Under the pieces are notes generated by a model, which worked only from the letters and a program-made list of their open reading frames with translations, was not told the origin of the DNA and searched no databases. A stretch of 28,132 bases of DNA from Ottowia sp. (GTDB lineage: Bacteria; Pseudomonadota; Gammaproteobacteria; Burkholderiales; Burkholderiaceae_C), in the NCBI GenBank assembly GCA_023228705.1, contig JALOAS010000035.1:1-28132 (forward strand), written 5' to 3'. The first letter of the stretch is position 1. Each line of letters starts with the position of its first letter. The translations under genes were made by a program, and so were the position numbers. Positions 14,974 to 23,515 of the stretch are shown in pieces.

Positions 14974-16281
14974 ATGTCAAAACAAGCAGCCATCACCGCC
15001 GTCAAGGGCATGAACGACATCCTGCCGCCGCAGTCGGCGCGCTGGCAATGGCTGGAAGCGGTGGTGCGGCAGGTCATGGCCGCGTACGCGTACCGCAACG
15101 TGCGCACGCCCATCGTCGAGCAGACGCACCTGTTCGTGCGCGGATTGGGCGCGGTAACCGACGTGGTGGAAAAGGAAATGTACTCGTTCGATGACCGCGC
15201 CGACAAGCGCGGCACGGCCGAGCAGCTGAGCCTGCGGCCGGAGAACACGGCCGGCGTCGTGCGCGCAACCATAGAGCACAACCTGCTCTACGATGGCGGC
15301 AAGCGCCTGTATTACATGGGCCCCATGTTCCGCCGCGAGCGGCCGCAGCGCGGCCGCTACCGGCAGTTCCACCAGGTCGGCGCCGAGGCGCTGGGCTTTG
15401 GCGAGCCGGCGCTGGACGCCGAGATCATCCTGCTGGCCGCACAGCTGTGGTCCGAGCTGGGCCTGTCCGACTGGCGGCTGGAGCTCAACTGCCTGGGCGA
15501 ACCGGACGAGCGTCGCGCACACCGAGCGGCCTTGATTGCCTACTTCGAGCAGCACGAGCACGCGCTGGACGCCGACGCCCGGCGCAGGCTGCACAGCAAC
15601 CCGCTGCGCATCCTGGACACCAAGAACCCGGACATGCAGGCGCTGGTCGAGGGCGCACCGCGCCTCATGGATTACCTGGGCGAAGCGTCGCGAGCGCACT
15701 TTGACGCCGTGCAGCAGCTGCTGGCCGCGGCCGGGCTCGCGTATTCGATCAACCCGCGGCTGGTGCGCGGGCTGGACTACTACAACCTGACCGTATTCGA
15801 GTTCGTCACCGACCGGCTTGGCGCGCAGGGCACCATCTGCGGCGGCGGCCGCTACGACTACCTCATAGCGCAGATTGGCGGCAAGCCGGCGCCGGCCGTG
15901 GGCTGGGCGCTGGGCGTCGAGCGCGTGCTGGAGTTGCTGGGCGACGCTGGGGGCGCTGCGGATCCGGCCGCACCGGACGCGTACGCCGTGATCCCCGATC
16001 CCAGCCGGCTGGACGCCGTGCTGCCCTGCCTGCAGGCGCTGCGCGCCGCGGGCGTGCACGTGCAGATGCACGGCGGCGGCAGCGGCAGCTGGGGCAGCAT
16101 GAAGAGCCAGCTCAAGCGGGCCGATGCGTCTGGTGCGCGCTTTGCGCTCATTTTTGGCGAGCGCGAGCTGCAGCAGGGCCAGGTGGCGGTCAAGGCGCTG
16201 CGCGACGGCAGTGGCGAGCAGACGCTGCAGCCGCTGGCGCAGCCGGGACAATGGGCCGGTCGCCTAAAATCTGCGCGTTGA
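14974..16281 (+). CDS. hisS: Histidine--tRNA ligase
   Basis: Class II aminoacyl-tRNA synthetase charging tRNA-His, 435 residues, cytoplasmic dimer. It starts with the typical AVKGMNDILP and contains motif 2 as MFRRERPQRGRYRQFHQ, the histidine-specific RGLDYYN and GGGRYD segments, and motif 3 GWALGVERV. A C-terminal anticodon-binding domain (about residues 330-430, with GSMKSQLKRADASGARFALIFG) completes it, so it is a full catalytic synthetase, unlike the HisZ paralogue at 23761-24930. The ATG at 14974 begins the family-like N-terminus; the Shine-Dalgarno is weak. It follows ispG after 157 bp and is followed 78 bp later by yfgM. Confidence 0.97.
   Translation: MSKQAAITAVKGMNDILPPQSARWQWLEAVVRQVMAAYAYRNVRTPIVEQTHLFVRGLGAVTDVVEKEMYSFDDRADKRGTAEQLSLRPENTAGVVRATIEHNLLYDGGKRLYYMGPMFRRERPQRGRYRQFHQVGAEALGFGEPALDAEIILLAAQLWSELGLSDWRLELNCLGEPDERRAHRAALIAYFEQHEHALDADARRRLHSNPLRILDTKNPDMQALVEGAPRLMDYLGEASRAHFDAVQQLLAAAGLAYSINPRLVRGLDYYNLTVFEFVTDRLGAQGTICGGGRYDYLIAQIGGKPAPAVGWALGVERVLELLGDAGGAADPAAPDAYAVIPDPSRLDAVLPCLQALRAAGVHVQMHGGGSGSWGSMKSQLKRADASGARFALIFGERELQQGQVAVKALRDGSGEQTLQPLAQPGQWAGRLKSAR
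16265..16270 (+). promoter_or_regulatory. Candidate -10 box (TAAAAT) before yfgM
   Basis: TAAAAT sits in the last codons of hisS, about 90 nt before the yfgM start, in a GC-rich setting. No good -35 is at standard spacing (GGGACA lies 14 nt upstream). A small hairpin ATGCGG-TGGCC-CCGCAT (16320-16336) follows in the leader. Confidence 0.3.
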
Positions 16282-16359
16282 TGCGGCACGCGTCTGCGGC
16301 CGCGCCTTGGGCGTCTTGGATGCGGTGGCCCCGCATGGCGCCAAATTTTGTGGAATGAC

Positions 16360-17034
16360 ATGGCAAGAAATACGCTGGACGTCCAGGAACAGGAACAGCT
16401 GGAGGCGCTCAAGGGTTTCTGGGCGCGCTTTGGCGACTACATCACCTGGGCGCTGATCATCGTGCTGGGCGGCTACGCCGCGTTCAACGGCTGGAACTAC
16501 TGGCAGGCGCGGCAGGGCGCCAAGGCGGCGGTGCTGTACGCCGAGCTCGAGCGCAGCGTGCACGCGGACGACGTCAAGCACCTGGAGCAGGTGATCGGCG
16601 ACATGAAGTCGCGCTACGGCCGGACCACGTACGCCGCGTACGGCGCGCTGCTGGCGGCCAGCGCATTCCAGGAGCACGACCAGCCGGCGCAGAGCAAGGA
16701 GCAGCTGGCCTGGGTCGCCGACAAGGCGCCCGACGATGGCCTGCGCGCGATTGCGCGGCTGCGGCTGGCGTCGCTGCAGATTGGCGCCGAGGAGTACGAT
16801 GCGGCGCTGCAGACGCTGTCCAAGCGCATGCCGCCGCAGTTTGCCGCGCTGGCGGCCGACCGCCGCGGCGACGTGTACCGGCTGCAGGGCAAGCGCAGCG
16901 AGGCCGTCGCCGAGTACCGCCAGGCGTACGCAAAGCTGGCGCAGCAGGACACGGACTATCAACAGGTGGTTGGCATCAAGCTGAATGCGCTGGGCGTTGA
17001 TCCGGATGCCGCGCACAAGACGGAGACAGGCTGA
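16360..17034 (+). CDS. YfgM-family tetratricopeptide membrane protein
   Basis: Ancillary protein of the SecYEG translocon and periplasmic chaperone network in E. coli (YfgM with PpiD). The 224-residue product has a short cytoplasmic N-terminus, one membrane anchor at about residues 27-43 (ITWALIIVLGGYAAF) and a periplasmic TPR-like domain to the end (repeated YAAYGALLAA and YDAALQTL helices). The conserved N-terminal EQEQLEALKGFWARFGDY fits the family. The ATG at 16360 is preceded by GGA at 16352-16354; an upstream in-frame TTG (16348) is a poor alternative. Its stop overlaps the bamB start (TGATG), the same pairing as in E. coli (yfgM-bamB-der). Confidence 0.92.
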   Translation: MARNTLDVQEQEQLEALKGFWARFGDYITWALIIVLGGYAAFNGWNYWQARQGAKAAVLYAELERSVHADDVKHLEQVIGDMKSRYGRTTYAAYGALLAASAFQEHDQPAQSKEQLAWVADKAPDDGLRAIARLRLASLQIGAEEYDAALQTLSKRMPPQFAALAADRRGDVYRLQGKRSEAVAEYRQAYAKLAQQDTDYQQVVGIKLNALGVDPDAAHKTETG

Positions 17035-18182
17035 TGGACAGATCCAGGAGACGGCTACTCGTGGGCACGGCACAGGTGCTGGGCGCGGGCTGGCTGGGCG
17101 CCACGCTGGCCGGTTGCGCCGGCGGATCGGCGCGCCCGGAGCCCGATCCGTTGCCGCGGGAGATGGGCACGCTGGGCGTGCGCCAGGTGTGGACGGCGCA
17201 GCTGTCCGCCAAGATCGGCTATCCGCTGCAGGTGGCCGCCCTGGCCGACCGCGTCGTGCTGGCGGGCGACGACGGCCAGGTGCTGACGCTGGACGCGGGC
17301 AGCGGGCGCGAGCTGGCGCGGGCCAGCGCGGGCGCCGCGCTCAACGCCGGCGTTGGCAGCGACGGCCGCATTGCGGCCGTGGTCACGCGCACCAACGAGG
17401 TGGCTGCGTTGCAGGGCGGGCAGCTGCTGTGGCAGCGCCGGCTGGGCACGCAGGCGTACACTGCGCCGCTGGTGGCCGGCGGGCGCATTTTCGTGCTGGG
17501 CGCCGACCGCTCGCTGACCGCGTTTGACGCGGCCGGTGGCGCGCGCCTGTGGCACGTGGAGCGTCGCTCGGATCCGCTGGTGCTGCGGCAGGGCGGGCTG
17601 CTCATGCCGGTGGGCAACACGCTGGTGGCCGGGCTGTCCGGGCGCATGGTGGGGGTCAATCCGGATACCGGCGACATCCTCTGGGAAGCGCCCATCGCGT
17701 CGGCGCGCGGCGTCAACGACATAGAAAAGCTGATCGACCTGGTGGGCGGCGTGTACCGCCAGCAGGACATGGTTTGTGCCCGCGCGTTTGACGCGGCCAT
17801 CGGCTGCGTGGACACCTCGCGCGGGGCCACGCTGTGGACCACGCCCGCGCACGGCGTCACGGGGATCACCGGCGACGCCCAGCGGCTGTACGGCGTCGAG
17901 TCCGACGGCCGCGTGCGCGCCTGGCACGTGGCCGATGGCTCGCGCGCCTGGGTCAATGACCAACTGCAGTGGCGCCGCCTGGGCGCGCCGCTGCTGCTTG
18001 GGCGCAGCGTGATCATCGGGGACGAGGACGGGGCGGTCTACCTGCTCGACGGCGCCGAGGGCACGCTGCTGGGCCGCGTCGGGACCGACAAGTCCGGCGT
18101 GGCGGCCGCGCCGGTGACGGCTGCCGGCACGCTGGTCGTCGCCACGCGCAGCGGCCGCGTCTATGGCTTTCGCACGTCCTGA
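17034..18182 (+). CDS. bamB: Outer membrane protein assembly factor BamB (lipoprotein)
   Basis: Beta-propeller lipoprotein of the BAM complex that supports delivery of outer-membrane proteins to BamA. The 382-residue protein has a signal peptide with lipobox LAGC (Cys28) and PQQ-like propeller repeats recognisable by recurring G-x-L-x-A-x-D/N-x2-G-x3-W patterns (VLTLDAGSGRELAR, LTAFDAAGGARLWHV, MVGVNPDTGDILWE, VYLLDGAEGTLLGRV). An RRR precedes the hydrophobic part of the signal; I read it as a normal basic n-region and not a Tat signal. The start overlaps the yfgM stop (TGATG), and der follows after 24 nt. BamD is encoded about 10 kb upstream. Confidence 0.94.
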   Translation: MDRSRRRLLVGTAQVLGAGWLGATLAGCAGGSARPEPDPLPREMGTLGVRQVWTAQLSAKIGYPLQVAALADRVVLAGDDGQVLTLDAGSGRELARASAGAALNAGVGSDGRIAAVVTRTNEVAALQGGQLLWQRRLGTQAYTAPLVAGGRIFVLGADRSLTAFDAAGGARLWHVERRSDPLVLRQGGLLMPVGNTLVAGLSGRMVGVNPDTGDILWEAPIASARGVNDIEKLIDLVGGVYRQQDMVCARAFDAAIGCVDTSRGATLWTTPAHGVTGITGDAQRLYGVESDGRVRAWHVADGSRAWVNDQLQWRRLGAPLLLGRSVIIGDEDGAVYLLDGAEGTLLGRVGTDKSGVAAAPVTAAGTLVVATRSGRVYGFRTS

Positions 18183-18206
18183 GCGCCGGCTGGTCGTGCC
18201 CGGACC

Positions 18207-19556
18207 ATGAAGCCCGTCGTTGCCCTGGTGGGACGCCCGAACGTGGGCAAGTCCACGCTGTTTAACCGGCTCACCCGGAGCCGGAGTGCACTGGTGGCTG
18301 ACTATCCGGGGCTGACCCGCGACCGCCATTACGGACAGGCGGCGCTGGACGGGCGCGAATACATCGTCATAGACACCGGCGGCTTCGAGCCGGATGCCCG
18401 CTCCGGCATCTTCCACGTCATGGCCGGGCAGACGCGGCAGGCGGTGGCCGAAGCCGACGTGGTGCTCTTCATGGTCGACGTGCGGGCCGGGCTGTCGGCA
18501 CAGGACCATGAGATTGCCGGCTGGCTGCGCCGCCTGGGCAAGCCGGCGCTGCTGGTTGCGAACAAGGCCGAAGGGATGCAGGGCAGCGCGCACCTGGCCG
18601 AATTCTACGAACTGGGGCTGGGCGAGGTCATCCCCATTTCCGCCAGCCACGGCCAGGGCCTGCACGGCCTGCTCGAGGCTGCGCTGGATCACGTGGACGC
18701 GGCTGCCGAGCCGCTGCCCGACGCCGCGCCGGACGATGACCAGGACGCGCCCATCCGGCTCGCCGTGGCCGGCCGCCCCAACGTGGGCAAGTCCACGCTG
18801 ATCAACAGCTGGCTGGGCGAGGACCGCATGGTGGTCTTTGACGAGCCCGGGACCACGCGCGACGCCATTGTCGTGCCGTTCCAGCGCAAGGGCCAGCACT
18901 TCGAGCTCATAGACACGGCAGGATTGCGACGCCGGCGGCGGGTGTTCGAGGCCGTCGAGAAATTCTCCGTGGTCAAGACACTGCAGGCCATAGAAAACGC
19001 GCACGTGGTGGTCCTCATGCTCGACGCCACCGAAGGCGTGACCGACCAGGACGCGCACATTGCCGCATTCATCCTGGAGTCAGGTCGGGCGGTGGTGCTG
19101 GCGGTCAACAAGTGGGATGCGGTGGATGATTACCAGCGCGAGCTCGTGCGCCGCTCGCTGCAGGCGCGGCTGGCGTTCCTGCGCTTTGCGCAGCTGCATT
19201 TCATTTCCGCGCAGAGGCGGCAGGGGCTGGGGCCGCTGTGGAGCTCCATCCTGCAGGCGTACCGCTCGGCCGCGTGCAAGATGCCCACGCCCAAGCTGAC
19301 GCGCCTGTTGCAGGAGGCCGTGCGCTTCCAGGCGCCCCGGCGCTCGGGCATGTACCGGCCCAAGCTGCGTTATGCGCACCAGGGCGGCTCCAACCCGCCG
19401 CTGATCATCATTCACGGCAATTCGCTGGAGGGCGTCTCCGATGCCTACAAGCGGTTCCTGGAAGGGCGATTCCGCCAGGAGTTCGACCTGACCGGAACGC
19501 CGCTGCGCATCGAATTCAAGACCTCGGGCAATCCCTACGACCGGCGCCGCAGCTGA
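18207..19556 (+). CDS. der: Ribosome-associated GTPase Der (EngA)
   Basis: Essential double-GTPase needed for 50S subunit maturation, 449 residues. The first G domain begins at once with GRPNVGKST (residues 9-17), with DTGGF as switch II and NKAEG as G4. The second begins with GRPNVGKST at 189-197, with DTAGL and NKWD. A C-terminal KH-like domain (about 360-449) contains the TGTPLRIEFKTSGNPY end typical of Der. An acidic stretch (about 170-185) links the G domains. The ATG at 18207 gives the standard N-terminus MKPVVALVGRP, though no Shine-Dalgarno is obvious in the 24-nt gap after bamB. hfq follows after about 140 bp. Confidence 0.97.
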   Translation: MKPVVALVGRPNVGKSTLFNRLTRSRSALVADYPGLTRDRHYGQAALDGREYIVIDTGGFEPDARSGIFHVMAGQTRQAVAEADVVLFMVDVRAGLSAQDHEIAGWLRRLGKPALLVANKAEGMQGSAHLAEFYELGLGEVIPISASHGQGLHGLLEAALDHVDAAAEPLPDAAPDDDQDAPIRLAVAGRPNVGKSTLINSWLGEDRMVVFDEPGTTRDAIVVPFQRKGQHFELIDTAGLRRRRRVFEAVEKFSVVKTLQAIENAHVVVLMLDATEGVTDQDAHIAAFILESGRAVVLAVNKWDAVDDYQRELVRRSLQARLAFLRFAQLHFISAQRRQGLGPLWSSILQAYRSAACKMPTPKLTRLLQEAVRFQAPRRSGMYRPKLRYAHQGGSNPPLIIIHGNSLEGVSDAYKRFLEGRFRQEFDLTGTPLRIEFKTSGNPYDRRRS

Positions 19557-19626
19557 CGCCGCATCGTGCCTCGCGCCAGCGCCAGCAGGCAGGCGCGCAG
19601 CGGGACGCATTTGACCGGCCGGCGCA

Positions 19627-19641
19627 TGCAAATCCCTTGCA
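19627..19641. promoter_or_regulatory. Palindrome TGCAA-N5-TTGCA upstream of hfq
   Basis: A perfect 5+5 inverted repeat with a 5-nt centre, 59-73 nt before the hfq start codon, beginning 10 nt after a -35-like TTGACC (19611-19616). Size and position are those of an operator for a dimeric regulator. No clear -10 partner was found for TTGACC, so the promoter itself is not fixed. Confidence 0.35.
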
Positions 19642-19699
19642 ATCGTGCCCTTCATCCATATCTGCAAAGATTGATTCGCTACACAACACGGAGAATATC

Positions 19700-19942
19700 G
19701 TGAATAACAAAGGCCAGCTCTTGCAAGATCCGTTTTTGAACACGTTGCGGCGGGAACACATCCCGGTATCCGTCTACCTCATCAACGGCATCAAGCTGCA
19801 GGGCCAGATCGAGTCGTTTGACCAGTACGTGCTGCTGTTGCGCAACACGGTCACGCAAATGGTGTACAAGCACGCCATCTCCACGGTCGTTCCTGGCCGG
19901 CCCGTCAATTTCCCGGTGGCGCCCGAAGGCGAAGACAAATGA
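19700..19942 (+). CDS. hfq: RNA chaperone Hfq
   Basis: Hexameric Sm-like RNA chaperone pairing small RNAs with mRNAs. The 80-residue protein is nearly identical to the family consensus: NKGQLLQDPFLNTLRRE, then Sm1 (VSVYLINGIKLQGQIESFDQYVLLL, shown here in part) and Sm2 with the RNA-binding YKHAIST. It ends in a short acidic tail. The start is a GTG at 19700, six to seven nt after ACGGAG; the conserved N-terminus (usually M-S/N-NKGQ) begins exactly there, so GTG is well supported although a longer frame is open upstream. Order der-hfq-hflX-hflK-hflC is the usual one in this group. Confidence 0.97.
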   Translation: MNNKGQLLQDPFLNTLRREHIPVSVYLINGIKLQGQIESFDQYVLLLRNTVTQMVYKHAISTVVPGRPVNFPVAPEGEDK

Positions 19943-19951
19943 ATGTCTTGC

Positions 19952-20007
19952 TGCGGATCCGCATGCGTCATGGCGCGCCGGTTGCCGCTGCCCGGGCGGG
20001 CGGCGGC
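19952..20007 (+). repeat. Palindrome and strong hairpin between hfq and hflX
   Basis: TGCGGATCCGCA (19952-19963) is a perfect 12-bp palindrome. After it, GCCGCTGCCC (19984-19993) pairs with GGGCGGCGGC (19998-20007) around a 4-nt loop, ten pairs with a single G-U. The second stem ends immediately before an ATG at 20008 and would cover any ribosome-binding site there. No T-tract follows, so it is more likely a leader, attenuator or RNA-end structure than a standard terminator. Confidence 0.5.
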
Positions 20008-20014
20008 ATGTTGA

Positions 20015-21232
20015 ATGCCGGCCTGCCGCGCCGGTGCTGCTGACTTGCCCGCATTGGCGTCCCCCGCGACCCTCCTCATAGGCGTTGACTTTGGCAACGC
20101 CTGGTTTGACCCGCAGCTGCAGGAGCTGGGGCTGCTGGCCGAGACCGCCGGGCTCCAGCCCGTGGCCCGGCTGACCTGCAAGCGGCGCGCGCCCGATGCG
20201 GCGCTGTTTGTCGGCCGCGGCAAGACCGAGGAAATTCGCGAGCTGGCCGAGGCGCATGGCGCGGCCGAGGTGCTGTTCGACCAGGCGCTCTCGCCGGTAC
20301 AGCAGCGCAACCTCGAGCGGGCGATCGGGTTGCCGGTCAACGACCGCACGCTGCTCATCCTGCAGATCTTTGCGCAGCGGGCGCGCAGCGCCGAGGGCAA
20401 GCTGCAGGTGGAGCTGGCGCGGCTGCAGTACCTGAGCACGCGCCTGGTGCGCCGCTGGACGCACCTGGAGCGCCAGCAGGGCGGCATCGGCACGCGCGGC
20501 GGACCGGGCGAGGCACAGATCGAACTGGACCGGCGCATGATAGCCACGGCCATAGGTCGTGCCAAGCGGCGCCTGGCCAAGCTCAAGAAGCAGCGCGCCA
20601 CGCAAAGGCGGCAGCGCCTGCGCCAGGGCACGTTCAACATATCGCTGGTGGGCTACACCAACGCAGGCAAGTCCACGCTGTTCAACGCGCTGGTCAAGGG
20701 TGAGGCCTGGACGGCGGACCAGCTCTTTGCCACGCTGGACACGACCACGCGCAAGCTATACTTGGAAGCTGCCGAGACCTCGGTTGCCCTGTCCGATACC
20801 GTGGGGTTCATCCACGATCTGCCACACGGGCTGGTCGAGGCATTTGCAGCAACGTTGCAGGAGGCCTCTGACGCCGACTTGCTGATCCACGTGGTGGATG
20901 CGGCAAGCCCGGATTTCCGCCAGCAGATGGCCGATGTGCAGCGGGTCCTGCAGGAGATTGGCGCGGCCGACGTGCCACGCCTTCTTGTTTTCAACAAACT
21001 GGATACCCTGGCGCCGGAACAGGTGCCGCTGCGCATGCGCGATGTCGTGGAAGAGAACGGACAGCCTGTGGTACGCCTGTTCCTGAGCGCGACCACGGGC
21101 CGCGGGCTGGATGCCTTGCGTGACGAGCTGGCGCAGCGCGTGACCGCCGCGACCAGCGCCGGCAGCCACGGCGCAGACCCCGCGTTTGGGCACAATACTG
21201 GCTACTCAGCTGAAAGTGGATGGAATGACTGA
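20015..21232 (+). CDS. hflX: Ribosome-rescue GTPase HflX
   Basis: GTPase that splits stalled 70S ribosomes under stress. Up to 405 residues. It has an N-terminal HflX domain with the nucleotide-contact stretch ALFVGRGKTEEI and GTRGGPGEAQIELDRR, then a coiled linker rich in Arg/Lys. The G domain carries GYTNAGKST (residues 213-221), DTVGFIHDLPH (switch II) and NKLD. The start is uncertain: the ATG at 20015 is used, but no Shine-Dalgarno is seen and a strong hairpin ends 8 nt upstream; a TTG at 20045, just before the conserved ATLLIGVDFG, is possible. Its last 8 nt overlap the hflK start, suggesting coupling. Confidence 0.93.
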   Translation: MPACRAGAADLPALASPATLLIGVDFGNAWFDPQLQELGLLAETAGLQPVARLTCKRRAPDAALFVGRGKTEEIRELAEAHGAAEVLFDQALSPVQQRNLERAIGLPVNDRTLLILQIFAQRARSAEGKLQVELARLQYLSTRLVRRWTHLERQQGGIGTRGGPGEAQIELDRRMIATAIGRAKRRLAKLKKQRATQRRQRLRQGTFNISLVGYTNAGKSTLFNALVKGEAWTADQLFATLDTTTRKLYLEAAETSVALSDTVGFIHDLPHGLVEAFAATLQEASDADLLIHVVDAASPDFRQQMADVQRVLQEIGAADVPRLLVFNKLDTLAPEQVPLRMRDVVEENGQPVVRLFLSATTGRGLDALRDELAQRVTAATSAGSHGADPAFGHNTGYSAESGWND

Positions 21233-22589
21233 CCGTTTGAGCCCGCGCGGCCCGATCCGCAGAACACCCTGGCCGCGTCTGGCGCGGGCGCCTTGGCGCG
21301 CCGGCCGGGATTCGGACAATGGTGACGAGCAGCGGCCCGACGAGCCATCCCGGCCGCGGCCCGACCGCGGCGGCCACCAGGGGCCGCCGGACCTGGACGA
21401 GCTGTGGAATGACTTCAACCGCAAGCTGGGCAACCTGTTTGGCGGCGGGCGCGGTGGCCGTGGCTACCGGCGGCCCGGCTCGGGCGGACCGGGCGGCGGG
21501 GGCGGCCATTTCCGGCCCAGTGCCAAGGGTGCCGGCATCGGCGCGGTGCTGGTGATCCTGGCGCTGCTGGCCGTCTGGCTGGCCTCGGGCATCTTCATCG
21601 TCCGCGAGGGCGAGCGCGCCGTGGTCACGACCTTTGGAAAGTTTGACGGCGTGCGCGGGCCCGGCCTGAACTGGCGCATGCCTTACCCCATCCAGCGCCA
21701 CGAAACCGTCCGCTTCTCGCAGATCCGCTCGGTTGACGTGGGCGGCGACGACATCATCAAGAGCACGGGCCTGCGCGAGTCGGCCATGCTGACTGCCGAC
21801 GAGAACATCGTCGAGATCAAGTTTGCCGTGCAGTACCGGCTCAATGACGCGCGCGACTACCTGTTCGAGAGCAAGAGCCCGGACGCGGCGGTCGTGCAGG
21901 TGGCCAAGAGCGCGGTGCGCGAAGTGGTCGGCAAGATGAGCATGGACACGGCGCTGGCCGAGGAGCGCGACCAGATCGCGCCGCGCGTGCGCACCGTCAT
22001 GCAGGACATCCTGGACCAGTACAAGGTGGGCATAGAAGTGGTGGCGGTCAACATGCAGGATGGCGGCGTGCGTCCGCCCGAGCAGGTGCAGGATGCCTTT
22101 GACGACGTGCTCAAGGCCGGACAGGAGCGCGAGCGCATCAAGAACGAAGCGCAGGCCTACGCCAACGACGTGGTGCCGCGCGCCGTTGGTACGGCGGCGC
22201 GGTTGACGCAGCAGTCCGAAGGCTACAAGGCGCGCATCGTGGCGCAGGCCGAAGGTGATGCGTCGCGCTTCGAGGCGGTGCTGGACGAGTATGAAAAGGC
22301 GCCCCGCGTCACGCGCGACCGCATGTACATAGACGCGCTGGAGCAGGTCTACGCGGGCGCAAGCAAGGTCATCATAGACAGCGACTCGGGCAACAGCCTG
22401 ATGTACCTGCCGCTGGACAGGCTCATGGAGCAGTCGGGGCAGTCGGCGTCGCGCAAGAAGAGCAGCGAGACGGTGGACACCGAGTCCCTGCCTGGCGCCG
22501 TGCCGCCCGCGTCCGAGATCCGCACACATGTCGAAGATGCGCGCAGCCGCGCCGACGCGCGCAGCCGCAGTCGCGACTCGAGCCGCTGA
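21225..22589 (+). CDS. hflK: FtsH-modulating membrane protein HflK
   Basis: SPFH/band-7 protein forming the HflKC cage around the FtsH protease. The 454-residue protein has a Pro/Gly/Arg-rich cytoplasmic N-terminus that contains the conserved DLDELWNDFNRKLGNLFGG (about residues 57-75) and a Gly-rich run. One membrane segment follows (about 103-125), then the band-7 domain (EGERAVVTTFGKF onward) and a long helical region (about 290-400). The ATG at 21225 is preceded by GTGGATGGA and overlaps hflX by 8 nt. The charged tail (DARSRADARSRSRDSS) is low complexity. hflC follows after 18 nt. Confidence 0.95.
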   Translation: MTDRLSPRGPIRRTPWPRLARAPWRAGRDSDNGDEQRPDEPSRPRPDRGGHQGPPDLDELWNDFNRKLGNLFGGGRGGRGYRRPGSGGPGGGGGHFRPSAKGAGIGAVLVILALLAVWLASGIFIVREGERAVVTTFGKFDGVRGPGLNWRMPYPIQRHETVRFSQIRSVDVGGDDIIKSTGLRESAMLTADENIVEIKFAVQYRLNDARDYLFESKSPDAAVVQVAKSAVREVVGKMSMDTALAEERDQIAPRVRTVMQDILDQYKVGIEVVAVNMQDGGVRPPEQVQDAFDDVLKAGQERERIKNEAQAYANDVVPRAVGTAARLTQQSEGYKARIVAQAEGDASRFEAVLDEYEKAPRVTRDRMYIDALEQVYAGASKVIIDSDSGNSLMYLPLDRLMEQSGQSASRKKSSETVDTESLPGAVPPASEIRTHVEDARSRADARSRSRDSSR

Positions 22590-22607
22590 GCGCCGGGAGA
22601 GATCAAC

Positions 22608-23495
22608 ATGAACAAACTGGGTTTCATCGGCGCCGCCGTCATCGTCATCGTGGGGCTGGTCGCGTCCATGCTCTTTGTCGTCGACCAGCGCCAGTTTGGC
22701 GTGGTCTACCAGTTCGGCGAGGCGCAGAAGATCATCGTCGACCCGGGACTGAACTGGAAGTTGCCTGCTCCCATACAGACCGTCAGCTACGTCGACAAGC
22801 GCCTGCTGACGCTGGAGAGCCGGGAGAACGAGCCGCTGCTCACCGCCGAGAAGCAGCGCGTGCTGGTCGAGTGGTACCTGCGCTGGCGCATCAGCGATCC
22901 GCTGGAATACATCCGCAACGTGGGGCTGGACGAGAGCGCCGGCTCGCTGCAGCTGAACCGGGTCATGCGCGACGCGGTGCAGGAGGAAATCAACCGCCGC
23001 ACGGTCAAGGAGCTGATTGCCGCACAGCGCGAGACGCTGATGGCCGACGTCAAGGCCGCGGTGATCAAGGCCGTCCAGCGTGGCAACCCCTGGGGCATAG
23101 ACATCATTGACGTGCGCATCACGCGCGCCGACTATGTGGCGTCGATCACGGAATCGGTGTACAGGCGCATGCAGGCCGAGCGCCAGCGCGTGGCCAATGA
23201 GCTGCGCTCCACGGGGGCGGCCGAAGGCGAGCAGATCCGTGCCGAAGCCGATCGCCAGGTCGAGGTCACCATTGCCGACGCGTACCGCGGGGCGCAGACG
23301 ACGCGCGGTGAAGGCGACAGCGTGGCCAACAAGACCTACGCCAAGGCCTTTGAGCGTGACCCGGACTTTGCCGAGTTCTACCGCAGTCTCAACGCGTACA
23401 AGGACAGCATCGGCCAGCCGGGCGACCTGCTGGTCATCGACCCCAAGACCTCGGACTTTTTCAACAGCATGCGCGACAGCGGCTCGCGGCACTGA
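22608..23495 (+). CDS. hflC: FtsH-modulating membrane protein HflC
   Basis: Partner of HflK in the membrane complex controlling FtsH. The 295-residue protein starts with a single N-terminal membrane anchor (about residues 5-24, GFIGAAVIVIVGLVASMLFV) followed by the band-7 domain (QFGVVYQFGEAQKII, PGLNWKLPAPIQ) and helices containing AEGEQIRAEADRQVEVTIADA. It ends with DPKTSDFFNSM, typical for HflC. The ATG at 22608 has a good Shine-Dalgarno (GGGAGAG) about 6 nt upstream. A 20-nt gap separates it from the DUF2065 gene. Confidence 0.96.
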   Translation: MNKLGFIGAAVIVIVGLVASMLFVVDQRQFGVVYQFGEAQKIIVDPGLNWKLPAPIQTVSYVDKRLLTLESRENEPLLTAEKQRVLVEWYLRWRISDPLEYIRNVGLDESAGSLQLNRVMRDAVQEEINRRTVKELIAAQRETLMADVKAAVIKAVQRGNPWGIDIIDVRITRADYVASITESVYRRMQAERQRVANELRSTGAAEGEQIRAEADRQVEVTIADAYRGAQTTRGEGDSVANKTYAKAFERDPDFAEFYRSLNAYKDSIGQPGDLLVIDPKTSDFFNSMRDSGSRH

Positions 23496-23515
23496 GTGCG
23501 GCGCGGAATCCGGCC

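Noticed and set aside
17034..17120. Twin-arginine signal in BamB
   Set aside because: RRR is followed by LLVG and then a lipobox, without the full SRRxFLK pattern; a Sec lipoprotein signal explains it.
17055..19058. 667-codon open frame on the - strand opposite bamB and der
   Set aside because: It runs antisense to two clear genes and has no recognisable motif; long antisense frames are common at this GC content.
20991..23492. 833-codon open frame on the - strand opposite hflX, hflK and hflC
   Set aside because: Same reason: it spans three conserved + strand genes and their junctions and looks like shadow sequence.
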